The position numbers were made by a program, and so were the translations under genes. 64,000 nucleotides of DNA from Hyphomicrobiales bacterium. Lineage in GTDB: Bacteria > Pseudomonadota > Alphaproteobacteria > Rhizobiales > Rhizobiaceae. The stretch lies in NCBI GenBank assembly GCA_900472485.1, contig UCII01000008.1, positions 1-64,000 on the forward strand, read 5' to 3'. The notes below the pieces were generated by a model that searched no databases, was not told the origin of the DNA, and saw nothing but the letters and a program-made list of their open reading frames with translations. Below are positions 43,063-51,847 of the stretch, piece by piece (position 1 is the first letter of the stretch; every line of letters starts with the position of its first letter).

Positions 43063-43674
43063 CTAACGGCTCGCAAGGGCAAGCTGCGCTGCGAGCACTC
43101 CGAATGCGGTCGCGAAGCTTCGGCGCATCCACGACTGAACAGTCGGATTTGAGACGATATGGCGGCGCAGGTAGGCCGCGAACACACCATAGGCTGCGAA
43201 AATGATGAAGGTGAGCGCCATGAAGACCAGGCTGAGCTTCAGCATCAGCATGATCGGACTTGTCTGATCCGGCGTCACGAATTGAGGCAGGAAAGCGAAG
43301 AAGAAGATCGACAATTTCGGATTGAGCAGGTTGATCAGGATCGCCGAGCCAATCACCTGCCGCGTACTCCTGTCGGTCGGTGCGCCGTCGACACGCAAAA
43401 CACCTCGTTCTCGAAACATCGACCAGGCCATATAAAGCAGATAGGCGACCCCGAGCCATTTGAGGGCTTGAAATGCCATCGCGCTGGCGTGCAGAAGTGC
43501 GGCAAGGCCGCTTATCGCGGCGAGCAAATGCGGGATGATGCCAAGTGTGCAGCCGAGCGCGGCGACCACACTTGCCCTTATGCCACCCGACAATCCGGCC
43601 GCAAGCGTGTAGATTGCGCCAGTGCCGGGAGACGCCACGATGATGAGGGTCGTTATCAGAAACTCCATGCTCAT
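43063..43674 (-). CDS. LysE/RhtB-family amino acid exporter
   Basis: A 203-residue inner-membrane protein with six hydrophobic segments and the LysE-family N-terminal motif (IIVASPGTGAIYTLAAGLSGGIRAS, G(P)G-type turn). NPKLSIFFFAFLPQFV, at about 118-133, is the second family hallmark. Such proteins export amino acids or their analogues such as homoserine lactone. The substrate cannot be read. It lies between two ABC exporter genes but on the opposite strand. Confidence 0.88.
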   Translation of the reverse strand: MSMEFLITTLIIVASPGTGAIYTLAAGLSGGIRASVVAALGCTLGIIPHLLAAISGLAALLHASAMAFQALKWLGVAYLLYMAWSMFRERGVLRVDGAPTDRSTRQVIGSAILINLLNPKLSIFFFAFLPQFVTPDQTSPIMLMLKLSLVFMALTFIIFAAYGVFAAYLRRHIVSNPTVQSWMRRSFATAFGVLAAQLALASR

Positions 43675-43972
43675 ATGATTGCCCTCAGGACAGAGTGATA
43701 TTTTTGTGCGGCGGAAGCCCGATCGGACCGTTCGTTGCGGGGCAGCTGCTGACGGATGACGGAGGCCGTCGATGTGTGGGGAAATGGCAAGCTTGGATCC
43801 CTCTCGATGAAGGCCTGAGGCAATATCGAGGTGTCGCGTTCTCCGGTCTTGAATGAAATTGCGGATCGGTCGCTATTCCAGCTCATCGTCTTATTCAACC
43901 TAACGAAAATGTAACTTTTGTCGCAGCCTCCCTTTACTTTCCGGACGCACCGAAATTCCCTATATCGCTGGC

Positions 43973-45835
43973 ATGCTCATCCGTTCCGTGTTCCGTCTGT
44001 TCGAGACCTGGATTGATCCTTACTATCGCAGCGGCGATCTTCGGCCGCCGCGGTCGCTCGGTGCCTTCATCTGGTACTATGTCGGTCAGGCCAAAGGACC
44101 CTTCCTGGCGATGGCGGCACTCGGCGGCGCGGTCGCCATGCTCGAGGCGGCGTTGTTCTGGTTTGTCGGGCATCTCGTCGACATCCTTGACAAGGTGAAA
44201 CCGGGCGAGGGATGGTCAGGGCTGCTTGCCGGCCATGGCGCGGCGCTGGTCGGCATGGTTTTCGTCGTACTCGTAGTGCGGTTCGTGGTCGTCAGCCTCG
44301 GCGCGTTGGTCGAGGAACAGGTGGTCGTGCCGGGGTTTCTCAATCTCGTGCGCTGGCAGGCCTATCGGCATGTGGCGAGGCAATCCGTCGAATTCTTCCA
44401 GAATGATTTTTCCGGCCGTGTTGTCACCAAGGTCTGGTCGGCGGGGCAGGCGACGGGCGATCTCGTCGTCTCGCTGCTGCAGGTCGTCTGGTTCATCATC
44501 ATCTATGCGGTCTCCACCATCGCGCTGGTCGGCGGGCTGGATTGGCGGCTGGCGCTGGTAATCGCGGTCTGGATCGGCGTCTTCTCTCTGCTTGCGCGAT
44601 ATTTCGTGCCGCGCATCCGTCGGCATGCGCGCAATGCAGCCGAGGCCTCCTCGATTCTGAATGGCCGCATGGTCGATGCCTACGCCAATATTCAGACGCT
44701 GAAGCTCTTCGGGCGGGAGGAGCAGAACGACCATTACATCCGCAATGGTTTCGACCGCTTCCAGGCGGCTGTCATGCCGTTCACGCGATTGTTGACCGGC
44801 GTGCGCTCATCGCTGGCGCTGCTGTCAGGCGTCATGATCACCACGATCGGCGCGCTCGCGGTTCATCTCTGGTTGGCGGGTGAAATCTCGACTGGAGGCG
44901 TCGCCTTCACGCTCAGCATGGTGTTGCGCCTGAACATGCTCTTCGGCCGGATGATGTCGCAGTTCAATGCCATCATGCGCAATCTCGGCACCATCCAGAA
45001 TTCGGCCGAAATGATCTCCGAGCCTATCGGTCTGGTCGATCGGCCTGATGCCAAGGATCTGGTCGTCACCGGACCTGAAATTCGTTTCGACAATGTAACG
45101 TTTCACTATGGGCGCGGCGGCGGCATCATCGGCAATTTCTCTCTCGACATACGCGCGGGAGAAAAGGTCGGCATCGTCGGCCGCTCCGGAGCAGGCAAGA
45201 CGACGCTCGTCAACCTGTTGCTGCGCTTCTACGATCTGGAGGGCGGCCGCATCCTGATCGACGGACAGGATATCGCCGCCATCAGGCAGGAGTCGCTGCG
45301 TAGCGCGATCGGCATGGTGACACAGGACACCGCTCTCCTCAATCGCTCCATCCGCGATAATATCCTCTTCGGTCGGCCCGACGCCAGCGACGAGCAGATG
45401 GTGGAGGCGGCCCGGCGGGCGGAGGCAGATCGCTTCATCACCGCTCTCGAAGATCAGAAGGGGCGCACCGCCTATGCCGCCCATGTCGGCGAACGCGGCG
45501 TCAAGCTTTCAGGCGGCCAACGCCAGCGCATTGCGATCGCGCGCGTCATGCTGAAGAACGCGCCCATTCTCGTGCTCGACGAGGCGACGTCGGCGCTGGA
45601 TTCGGAAGTCGAAGCCGTGCTGCAGTCCAATCTCGATGGGCTGATGAAGGGCAAGACCGTGCTTGCGATCGCGCACCGGCTGTCGACCATCGCCAAGCTC
45701 GACCGGCTTGTCGTCATCGACAAGGGCGAGATCATCGAGGAGGGGACGCATGACGAGCTGATCGCGCGCGGCGGCCTCTATTCCGAGCTCTGGGCACGCC
45801 AGTCCGGCGGTTTCATTGCGGCGGATGCCGATTGA
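43973..45835 (+). CDS. Half-size ABC exporter (membrane and ATPase domains fused)
   Basis: A 620-residue paralog of the exporters at 19056 and 41107. The transmembrane domain covers about 35-345. Walker A is GRSGAGKTT (403-411), the signature LSGGQ (512-516) and Walker B LVLDE (533-537); all are intact. There is no Shine-Dalgarno. TATATC at 43961-43966 ends six bases before the ATG, so the mRNA may be leaderless. Unlike the other two, it has no leader ORF. It could form homodimers or pair with the neighbouring exporter; the substrate is unknown. Confidence 0.9.
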   Translation: MLIRSVFRLFETWIDPYYRSGDLRPPRSLGAFIWYYVGQAKGPFLAMAALGGAVAMLEAALFWFVGHLVDILDKVKPGEGWSGLLAGHGAALVGMVFVVLVVRFVVVSLGALVEEQVVVPGFLNLVRWQAYRHVARQSVEFFQNDFSGRVVTKVWSAGQATGDLVVSLLQVVWFIIIYAVSTIALVGGLDWRLALVIAVWIGVFSLLARYFVPRIRRHARNAAEASSILNGRMVDAYANIQTLKLFGREEQNDHYIRNGFDRFQAAVMPFTRLLTGVRSSLALLSGVMITTIGALAVHLWLAGEISTGGVAFTLSMVLRLNMLFGRMMSQFNAIMRNLGTIQNSAEMISEPIGLVDRPDAKDLVVTGPEIRFDNVTFHYGRGGGIIGNFSLDIRAGEKVGIVGRSGAGKTTLVNLLLRFYDLEGGRILIDGQDIAAIRQESLRSAIGMVTQDTALLNRSIRDNILFGRPDASDEQMVEAARRAEADRFITALEDQKGRTAYAAHVGERGVKLSGGQRQRIAIARVMLKNAPILVLDEATSALDSEVEAVLQSNLDGLMKGKTVLAIAHRLSTIAKLDRLVVIDKGEIIEEGTHDELIARGGLYSELWARQSGGFIAADAD

Positions 45836-45856
45836 GCCACCCTGAAACCCGCCGGA

Positions 45857-46804
45857 TCATTGCTGCCGAGGCACGCTGAACTCCGTCATGAGGCCGAAAT
45901 GGTTCGAGCCCATGGCGTCGCGGATCTGTTTCACGGATATCAGCCGAAGCGGCGCGCGGGCAAAGACGTGATCGATGGTGATCCCATAGGCTCCAGCAGC
46001 AATCGGCCATGTGGCGGGCTCGGGAAAGGCATGGCGAAGGCCGGTTGCCGCCAGGAAATCGCGCATGTCGGGCGTGATGACCGAAGCGTTGAAATCTCCT
46101 GCGAGAATCAACGGCCCTTTCACGTCATTGAGGGCCGGAGCGAGCAGGCCAAGCTCGATTTGGTGGAATGCATCGAAGTAAGGCTTGCTCAGATGAACGG
46201 AGGCGAAGTTCACGGGCTGGCCGTCCATGTCGATGGTGGCGAGAATGAAGCGATTGTCCCAGAGGCTGCCGAGGCTGCGCATGAGTTGGTTCTGAAACGG
46301 TCTCTTCGACAACAGCAGGGAGTCGCAATCGGTGGTCATCACGCCGCAGCCGATGCGGTTGGGATAGACTTTCAAGATGCGGTCCATCTCGGAAAAGATC
46401 GGTCCCGCCTCAAAGATTTCGACGACGTCGGCTTTCGAGGCGATGATGAGATCGGCGATGCGAGGGCCGTTTTCGAAATTGCTGTCCTCGATGTTGAAGG
46501 AGAGCAACCTGAAATGCTCGCCGCTCGCCTCAGCCGAAGCGACGAGCGAAGACGCAGCGTATTCCTGCAGCATGAGGATGGAGTGAACCAGCAGGATGAT
46601 TCCGGCGGCAGTCAGAAAGAGCGCATACCAGTGGCGCTTGAAGGCGAATGCGATCAAGGCAAGCAGGATCGCGAACAGGCTTACATGGGTCTGCAGACTT
46701 TCGAAAAAGGCCAGCAGCCAGGAATCGGTGACGTAACGCGCGGCTAGGATGCCGACCGCCAGTGTGGCGAGAACGCATAGGATGCAATAAATCGTGTGTC
46801 TCAT
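45857..46804 (-). CDS. Membrane-anchored endonuclease/exonuclease/phosphatase family protein
   Basis: A 315-residue protein. Three N-terminal hydrophobic segments (about residues 5-85) anchor it in the inner membrane. An EEP-fold domain follows, with LLSFNIEDSNFENGP (Asn), VVEIFEAGP (metal Glu), ILAGDFNAS (Asp/Asn) and the final GSNHFGLM segment in place of the usual SDHxP. The Asp of that last motif is replaced by Asn, though His is kept. Substrates of this membrane subgroup are unknown. The start at 46804 (MRHTIYCIL) is chosen because the longer frame adds an unlikely charged leader. It is convergent with the ABC exporter gene. Confidence 0.82.
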   Translation of the reverse strand: MRHTIYCILCVLATLAVGILAARYVTDSWLLAFFESLQTHVSLFAILLALIAFAFKRHWYALFLTAAGIILLVHSILMLQEYAASSLVASAEASGEHFRLLSFNIEDSNFENGPRIADLIIASKADVVEIFEAGPIFSEMDRILKVYPNRIGCGVMTTDCDSLLLSKRPFQNQLMRSLGSLWDNRFILATIDMDGQPVNFASVHLSKPYFDAFHQIELGLLAPALNDVKGPLILAGDFNASVITPDMRDFLAATGLRHAFPEPATWPIAAGAYGITIDHVFARAPLRLISVKQIRDAMGSNHFGLMTEFSVPRQQ

Positions 46805-47270
46805 GAGAAGTTCTCGTACTTCATTTTCGCTGCTTCGTATGCGCAAGACAACGAGTGCAATCCTCCATAAATCGCGGGGGAAATCCATTGGGATTTAAGT
46901 AGTAAAGCGTAGGTCCCACGAAGTGGCGAAAGTGCCGATAGTACGTTGCCTTCCGCAATGCAGCATTGAAATCATTGTCTATTTTGCCTTGCAATATAAG
47001 AAAATACTACAGAAATCCCCAGATTTTTCATGGGTTTAACTTTTCGCATCGGCTCTGAGAATGTTCAGGCTCCAGCCTTGCGACGCAATAGCGCAGTTTT
47101 GCCGCGACATTGTGCCCTGACCCCTTGCCAAGACTGGACATAATTTGCGATCAAGCTTAGAACGCAGCGGGTTACGGAGGAATCTATGGCGGAATTATGG
47201 TCGCGATGATTCGCCGTTAGTGAGGGGTACCACGGTTTTGCCGTGGTTTGCGGGAAGAGGATGTGCAGCG
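46805..47270. other. 466-base gene-free stretch before petABC
   Basis: The stretch includes a candidate pet promoter (47116-47144). A 7-codon ORF with strong Shine-Dalgarno follows (CGGAGG at 47175-47180; ATG 47186, MAELWSR). A perfect hairpin ACCACGG-TTTTG-CCGTGGT (47229-47247) lies 23 bases before the petA start. The AT-rich left half (46889-47040) shows no gene and no motif I can name. Confidence 0.4.
47116..47144 (+). promoter_or_regulatory. Candidate promoter of petABC
   Basis: CCTGAC (47116-47121), 17-base spacer, CATAAT (47139-47144). Both hexamers are acceptable for alphaproteobacteria, but the match is not strong. Confidence 0.35.
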
Positions 47271-47849
47271 TTGAGCGAGCATAGTACGACAAGTGAATCC
47301 ACAGGCGAGCCTACGCGCCGCGATTTCCTTTATTTGACAACAGGCATGGCCGGCGCCGTTGGTGCGGTTTCGGTCGCATGGCCGTTTATCGATCAGATGC
47401 GCCCGGATGCATCGACCCTTGCTCTTGCTTCCATCGAAGTCGACGTGTCGAGCCTCGAGCCTGGCATGTCGCTGACGGTGAAATGGCGCGGCAAACCCGT
47501 CTTCATCCGTAACCGCACGCAAAAGGAAATTGACGATGCCAAGGGCGCGCAGCTGTCGGACCTGAAGGATCCGATCGCGCGCAACGCCAATCTTCCGGCT
47601 GACGCACAGGCAACCGACGTTGCCCGTTCGGCCGGCGAGGGCAAGGAAAACTGGCTCGTGATGATCGGCGTCTGCACCCATCTCGGCTGCATTCCGCTCG
47701 GTCAGGCAGGAGAATATGGCGGGTGGTTCTGTCCCTGTCATGGTTCGGTTTATGACACTGCCGGCCGCATCCGCCATGGGCCTGCGCCGCAGAACCTCTT
47801 CATACCGCAATATGCGTTCACGTCGGAAAAGAAGATCAAGGTCGGTTGA
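47271..47849 (+). CDS. petA: Ubiquinol-cytochrome c reductase iron-sulfur subunit (Rieske)
   Basis: This is the Rieske protein of the cytochrome bc1 complex. The start is taken as TTG at 47271 ([10 protein letters not shown]...), which gives 192 residues and fits the family; GAAGAGGA lies about 10 bases upstream. TRRDFLYL (15-22) is a twin-arginine export signal leading into the membrane anchor. The 2Fe-2S ligands are Cys135/His137 (CTHLGC) and Cys154/His157 (CPCHGS), with Cys140 and Cys156 able to form the disulfide. It is the first gene of petABC, with petB 14 bases behind its stop. Confidence 0.95.
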   Translation: MSEHSTTSESTGEPTRRDFLYLTTGMAGAVGAVSVAWPFIDQMRPDASTLALASIEVDVSSLEPGMSLTVKWRGKPVFIRNRTQKEIDDAKGAQLSDLKDPIARNANLPADAQATDVARSAGEGKENWLVMIGVCTHLGCIPLGQAGEYGGWFCPCHGSVYDTAGRIRHGPAPQNLFIPQYAFTSEKKIKVG

Positions 47850-47863
47850 GGGGGAGCTGAATC

Positions 47864-49138
47864 ATGAGTGGTCATTCGTCTTACGAGCCATCCACAGGGC
47901 TCGAAAAATGGGTCGACGCGCGGCTTCCGCTGCCACGTATGGTCTATGATAGTTTCATCGCATATCCAGTTCCGCGCAACCTGAACTATGCCTATACGTT
48001 CGGCGCCATGCTGGCGGTCATGCTGGTCCTGCAGATCCTGACCGGTGTCGTGCTGGCGATGCATTATGCGGCCAATACTGCGATTGCGTTCAACTCGGTC
48101 GAAAAGATCGTCCGCGACGTCAATCATGGCTGGCTGCTGCGCTATATGCACGCCAACGGCGCATCTTTCTTCTTCGTGGCCGTCTACCTGCACATTGCCC
48201 GCGGCCTCTACTACGGCTCCTACAAGGCGCCACGCGAAATCCTCTGGATTCTCGGCGTGATCATCTACCTCTTGATGATGGCAACCGCCTTCATGGGCTA
48301 CGTTCTGCCCTGGGGTCAGATGTCCTTCTGGGGTGCGACCGTCATCACCGGCTTCTTCTCGGCTTTCCCATGGGTCGGCGACTGGATCCAGACCTTCCTG
48401 CTCGGCGGCTTCGCCGTCGATGATCCGACGCTCAACCGCTTCTTCTCGCTGCACTATCTGCTGCCGTTCATGATCGCCGGCGTCGTCATCCTGCACATCT
48501 GGGCGCTGCATGTGACCGGCCAGACGAACCCGACCGGCGTCGAAGTCAAGCTGAAGACCGACACCGTTGCCTTCACGCCCTATGCGACGCTGAAGGATGC
48601 GCTTGGCGTTTCCGTCTTCCTCCTGGTTTTCGCCTACTTCGTCTTCTATCTGCCGAACTTCCTCGGCCATGCCGACAACTACATTCCGGCCAACCCGCTG
48701 AAGACGCCGGCCCACATCGTTCCGGAATGGTACTTCCTGCCATTCTACGCGATGCTGCGCTCGATCACCTTCAACATCGGCCCGATCGACTCCAAGCTCG
48801 GCGGCGTTCTGACGATGTTCGGCGCAATCATCGTGCTGTTCTTCCTGCCCTGGCTCGATACGTCGAAGATCCGCTCGGCCGTCTATCGCCCGTGGTACAA
48901 GCTGTTCTTCTGGCTGTTCATCGCCGATGCCGTCCTGCTCGGCTGGCTGGGCTCGCAGCCCGCGGAAGGCATCTACACCACGGCTGCGCAGTTCGCGACG
49001 CTGTTCTACTTCCTCTTCTTCCTCGTCATCATGCCGGTGCTCGGCATTGTCGAGACTCCGAGGCGCATTCCAAATTCGATTACGGAAGCGGTTCTTGAGA
49101 AACAGGGCGGTAAAGTTGCCGCTCCGGTTCAAGCATAA
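47864..49138 (+). CDS. petB: Cytochrome b of the bc1 complex
   Basis: A 424-residue, eight-helix membrane protein carrying two b hemes and the quinol-oxidising and quinone-reducing sites. It shows [29 protein letters not shown] (first heme His pair region), [17 protein letters not shown], and the PEWY motif of the Qo site ([15 protein letters not shown]). The length and single-chain form match alphaproteobacterial cytochrome b. A GGGGGAG site precedes the ATG. It is flanked by petA and petC in the standard order. Confidence 0.97.
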   Translation: MSGHSSYEPSTGLEKWVDARLPLPRMVYDSFIAYPVPRNLNYAYTFGAMLAVMLVLQILTGVVLAMHYAANTAIAFNSVEKIVRDVNHGWLLRYMHANGASFFFVAVYLHIARGLYYGSYKAPREILWILGVIIYLLMMATAFMGYVLPWGQMSFWGATVITGFFSAFPWVGDWIQTFLLGGFAVDDPTLNRFFSLHYLLPFMIAGVVILHIWALHVTGQTNPTGVEVKLKTDTVAFTPYATLKDALGVSVFLLVFAYFVFYLPNFLGHADNYIPANPLKTPAHIVPEWYFLPFYAMLRSITFNIGPIDSKLGGVLTMFGAIIVLFFLPWLDTSKIRSAVYRPWYKLFFWLFIADAVLLGWLGSQPAEGIYTTAAQFATLFYFLFFLVIMPVLGIVETPRRIPNSITEAVLEKQGGKVAAPVQA

Positions 49139-49160
49139 CCGGCGATAGAGGAAGAAAACG

Positions 49161-50027
49161 ATGAAGAAGATTATTGTCGGCCTTCTATCCCTGACGCTCA
49201 TCGGCGGCATCTCGACTGCCGCCGTAATCGCCGCGGAAACGAAGCCCGCTGCCGAAGCCGAAACGCCGCATTACCCGCTGAAGGAGCCGCGCGAGCAGCA
49301 TTGGACCTTCTCCGGCCCGTTCGGCTATTATGACAAGGCGCAGTTGCAGCGTGGCCTCAAGGTCTATACGGAAGTCTGTTCCGCCTGCCATTCGATGAAG
49401 CTTGTGGCTTACCGCACTCTGGAAGACCTCGGCTATACGGAAGCACAGGTGAAGGCCTTTGCGGCCAATTACGAAGTGCAGGACGGCCCGAACCCTCAGG
49501 GTGAAATGTTCACCCGTAAGGCGCTTCCGTCTGACCATTTCAATTCGCCGTTCCCGAATGACGAGGCTGCCGCCGCTTCGAATAACGGGGCCGTGCCGCC
49601 TGACATGTCGCTGCTTGCCAAGGCGCGCGAAATCGAGCGCGGCTTCCCGCAGTTCATCTTCGACATCTTCACGCAATATCAGGAAGGTGGCCCGGACTAC
49701 ATCTACTCGCTGCTAACAGGCTATGAAGAGCCGCCGGCCGGCTTCACCGTACCGCAGAACTCGCACTACAATCCGTATTTCGATGCGGCTGCGACCTTTG
49801 CGATGCCGAAGCCGCTTTCGGACGGTCAGGTGACTTACGACGACGGCGCGCCGCAGACGGTCGATCAGTATGCGAGAGATGTCTCCGCATTCCTGATGTG
49901 GACTTCAGAACCGCACCTGGAAGATCGCAAGCACCTTGGCTTCATGGTCATGGTATTCCTGCTGATCTTCTCAATCTTGATCTACCTCACCAAGCGTTCC
50001 GTTTATGCCAAGGCCGGCGCTCACTGA
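49161..50027 (+). CDS. petC: Cytochrome c1 of the bc1 complex
   Basis: A 288-residue protein with an N-terminal signal segment (MKKIIVGLLSLTLIGGISTAAVIAA). One heme c is attached at CSACH (Cys73, Cys76, His77), with a Met axial ligand expected in the FAMPKPLSDG region. A C-terminal membrane anchor covers about 262-280 (MVMVFLLIFSILIYLTKRSVY). It accepts electrons from the Rieske centre and passes them to soluble or membrane cytochrome c. It is the last gene of petABC, before a strong terminator. Confidence 0.96.
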   Translation: MKKIIVGLLSLTLIGGISTAAVIAAETKPAAEAETPHYPLKEPREQHWTFSGPFGYYDKAQLQRGLKVYTEVCSACHSMKLVAYRTLEDLGYTEAQVKAFAANYEVQDGPNPQGEMFTRKALPSDHFNSPFPNDEAAAASNNGAVPPDMSLLAKAREIERGFPQFIFDIFTQYQEGGPDYIYSLLTGYEEPPAGFTVPQNSHYNPYFDAAATFAMPKPLSDGQVTYDDGAPQTVDQYARDVSAFLMWTSEPHLEDRKHLGFMVMVFLLIFSILIYLTKRSVYAKAGAH

Positions 50028-50045
50028 GCATCGCGACAATGATCA

Positions 50046-50077
50046 AAAAAAGGCGGCCCTGCGAGGCCGCCTTTTTT
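50046..50077. terminator. Rho-independent terminator of petABC
   Basis: AAAAAAGGCGGCC (50046-50058) pairs with GGCCGCCTTTTTT (50065-50077), loop CTGCGA. Its symmetry would let it work in both directions. Confidence 0.93.
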
Positions 50078-50144
50078 GTTGGTATAGCGCCCTGGTCTTG
50101 GTAGGGTGCAGCCGGCCCTATCACAGCCTGAGAGACTATATTTG

Positions 50145-50687
50145 ATGAACACTATTGCTTCGGAGCTTGCCGCCAGCATCCGCTCCATTCCGGATTACCC
50201 CAAGCCCGGTATCATCTTCCGCGACATCACGACGATGCTTGGCGACGCCAGGGCATTCCGCCGTGCCGTCGATGCGCTGGTGCATCCCTACGCCGGCACC
50301 AAGATCGACAAGGTCGCCGGCATGGAAGCGCGCGGCTTCATTCTTGGCGGCGCGGTGGCGCATCAGCTGTCGTCCGGCTTCGTGCCGATCCGCAAGAAGG
50401 GCAAGCTGCCGCACGACATCGTCCGCATCGCCTACAGCCTGGAATATGGTGTCGACGAAATGGAGATGCACCGTGATGCGGTCAATCCGGGTGAGAGGGT
50501 CATCCTCGTCGACGACCTGATCGCGACGGGCGGCACCGCCGTCGGCGCGACGAAGCTTCTGCGCCAGATCGGCGCCGAAGTGGTTGCAGCCTGCTTCGTC
50601 ATCGATCTGCCTGACCTTGGTGGGCGCAGGAAGCTGGAAGAGCTTGACGTGCCCGTGCATACGCTGGTGGAATTCGCCGGTCACTGA
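50145..50687 (+). CDS. apt: Adenine phosphoribosyltransferase
   Basis: Apt salvages adenine to AMP with PRPP. The 180-residue protein starts [23 protein letters not shown]. The PRPP-binding loop [14 protein letters not shown] lies near residue 118-131, preceded by the family blocks [11 protein letters not shown] and [10 protein letters not shown]. The start at 50145 is chosen by family length; the longer frame is not supported. It follows the pet terminator, so it has its own promoter, which I could not identify with confidence. Confidence 0.95.
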   Translation: MNTIASELAASIRSIPDYPKPGIIFRDITTMLGDARAFRRAVDALVHPYAGTKIDKVAGMEARGFILGGAVAHQLSSGFVPIRKKGKLPHDIVRIAYSLEYGVDEMEMHRDAVNPGERVILVDDLIATGGTAVGATKLLRQIGAEVVAACFVIDLPDLGGRRKLEELDVPVHTLVEFAGH

Positions 50688-50734
50688 CCGGCCTGGAAGA
50701 TGGGCGGGGTCATCACGAGCGGCCCCGCGGCTTG

Positions 50735-51202
50735 CTATTCTAAGGCAAGCACCGTGCTTTCGAAGCGCAGGGCCGGCAAGCCATCCTGGTTTATCCCGTC
50801 ACAAGCGAGTGTGTAGAGCGTCCAGCCGGGGCGCGAGGCCAAGGCGCGGCTGTCGAGGATCGCCACGCCATAGCTGATGGTATCGCCGGCAAAGACCGGC
50901 CTCAGCCATTGCAGGTTCTTGAAGCCGGGCGAGGGGCCAAGATTGGGTGGCGTCTTGCCTTCGGCGGTCAGTCTTGCCGTTTCGGACTTCCAGAAATCGA
51001 CGAAGCTGCGCATCCACATGGAGCAGCTGTGCCAACCGGAGGCGCAGAGGCCGCCGAACAAGGAATGTTTGGCCGCTTCCGCATCCATGTGGAAGATCTG
51101 CGGATCGAAGCGCGAGGCAAAGTGGACGATGGCTTCGGGTGTGAAGGTGTGGCTGCCGATCTCGATGCGTTCACCGATGGCATAGAGGTCGCTCATTTTC
51201 AT
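50735..51202 (-). CDS. MaoC-family (R)-hydratase/dehydratase-like protein
   Basis: A 155-residue hotdog-fold protein. The MaoC-type active-site block lies near residues 25-40 (FASRFDPQIFHMD, Asp/His), followed by FGGLCASGWHSCSMWMRSF. Such proteins hydrate enoyl-CoAs or act as small dehydratases. It overlaps a paralogous MaoC gene upstream by 4 bases (ATGA); the pair may form a heterodimer, as is common for such tandem genes. The substrate is unknown. Confidence 0.85.
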   Translation of the reverse strand: MKMSDLYAIGERIEIGSHTFTPEAIVHFASRFDPQIFHMDAEAAKHSLFGGLCASGWHSCSMWMRSFVDFWKSETARLTAEGKTPPNLGPSPGFKNLQWLRPVFAGDTISYGVAILDSRALASRPGWTLYTLACDGINQDGLPALRFESTVLALE

Positions 51203-51663
51203 GCCGAAACCTCCGCGCCGGCGCGCATGCGGATCATGGTCGCGTTTTCTCCAAGGCAGACGAGTTCGCCGCGCTGGTTTTCGACTTCATGACGGAATTT
51301 GACGATGCCGATGCCGGGGCGGGAGCGCATGGGGCGCGCCTCGACCACGATGGAACGGCCTGACAGGGTATCCCCGGCCAGAACCGGCTTTTTCCATTCC
51401 ATGAAATCGATGCCCGGTGCGCCTTGCGCGTCGGCGGCGAGAATGTAGGAATCGCACATCATGCGCATGAACACCGCCGAGGTGTGCCAGCCGGAAGCGG
51501 CAAGGCCGCCGAGAATACTGGCGCGGCCGGCTTCTTCGTCCAGATGCATCGGTTGCGGATCGAATTCACTGGCGAATTCAATGATCTCCGCCGCGGTCAT
51601 ATGCTTCGGGCCGAGGGCAAATTCTCGTCCTGGCTGGAAGTCTTCGTAGACGAGTTTCGTCAT
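51199..51663 (-). CDS. MaoC-family (R)-hydratase/dehydratase-like protein
   Basis: A 154-residue hotdog-fold paralog of the downstream gene. The active-site block is FASEFDPQPMHLDEEAG (about 30-46), then LGGLAASGWHTSAVFMRMM. Both MaoC genes share the ASGWH motif and start spacing, so they arose by tandem duplication. They form a two-gene operon with a 4-base overlap and no other fatty-acid genes alongside. Each keeps the Asp and His expected for catalysis, so neither copy looks degenerate. Confidence 0.85.
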   Translation of the reverse strand: MTKLVYEDFQPGREFALGPKHMTAAEIIEFASEFDPQPMHLDEEAGRASILGGLAASGWHTSAVFMRMMCDSYILAADAQGAPGIDFMEWKKPVLAGDTLSGRSIVVEARPMRSRPGIGIVKFRHEVENQRGELVCLGENATMIRMRAGAEVSA

Positions 51664-51847
51664 GTCTTCTGTCGTCCTCCACGTCTAATCCATCGGCAAT
51701 CGCATAGCCTGCAGTGGCGGTGCAAGCATTTTCATGCTCGTGACAAGGTGTTGCCAAAGATGATTGTCCATCGACGACCGACAGCCCTTGATTGTGGGTC
51801 AACGATATGTTGAGGCTTGGCGGTGATGAAATGAAGCGAGAGCGGGA

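Noticed and set aside
43671-43898. 75-codon frame upstream of the LysE-type gene on the minus strand, overlapping its start by ATGA
   Set aside because: It begins with TTG, has no Shine-Dalgarno, resembles no family and has composition unlike nearby genes. The overlap is probably chance.
47145-47270. 42-residue N-terminal extension of the Rieske protein
   Set aside because: It would put the twin-arginine signal far from the N-terminus and covers a hairpin. Family length supports the TTG at 47271.
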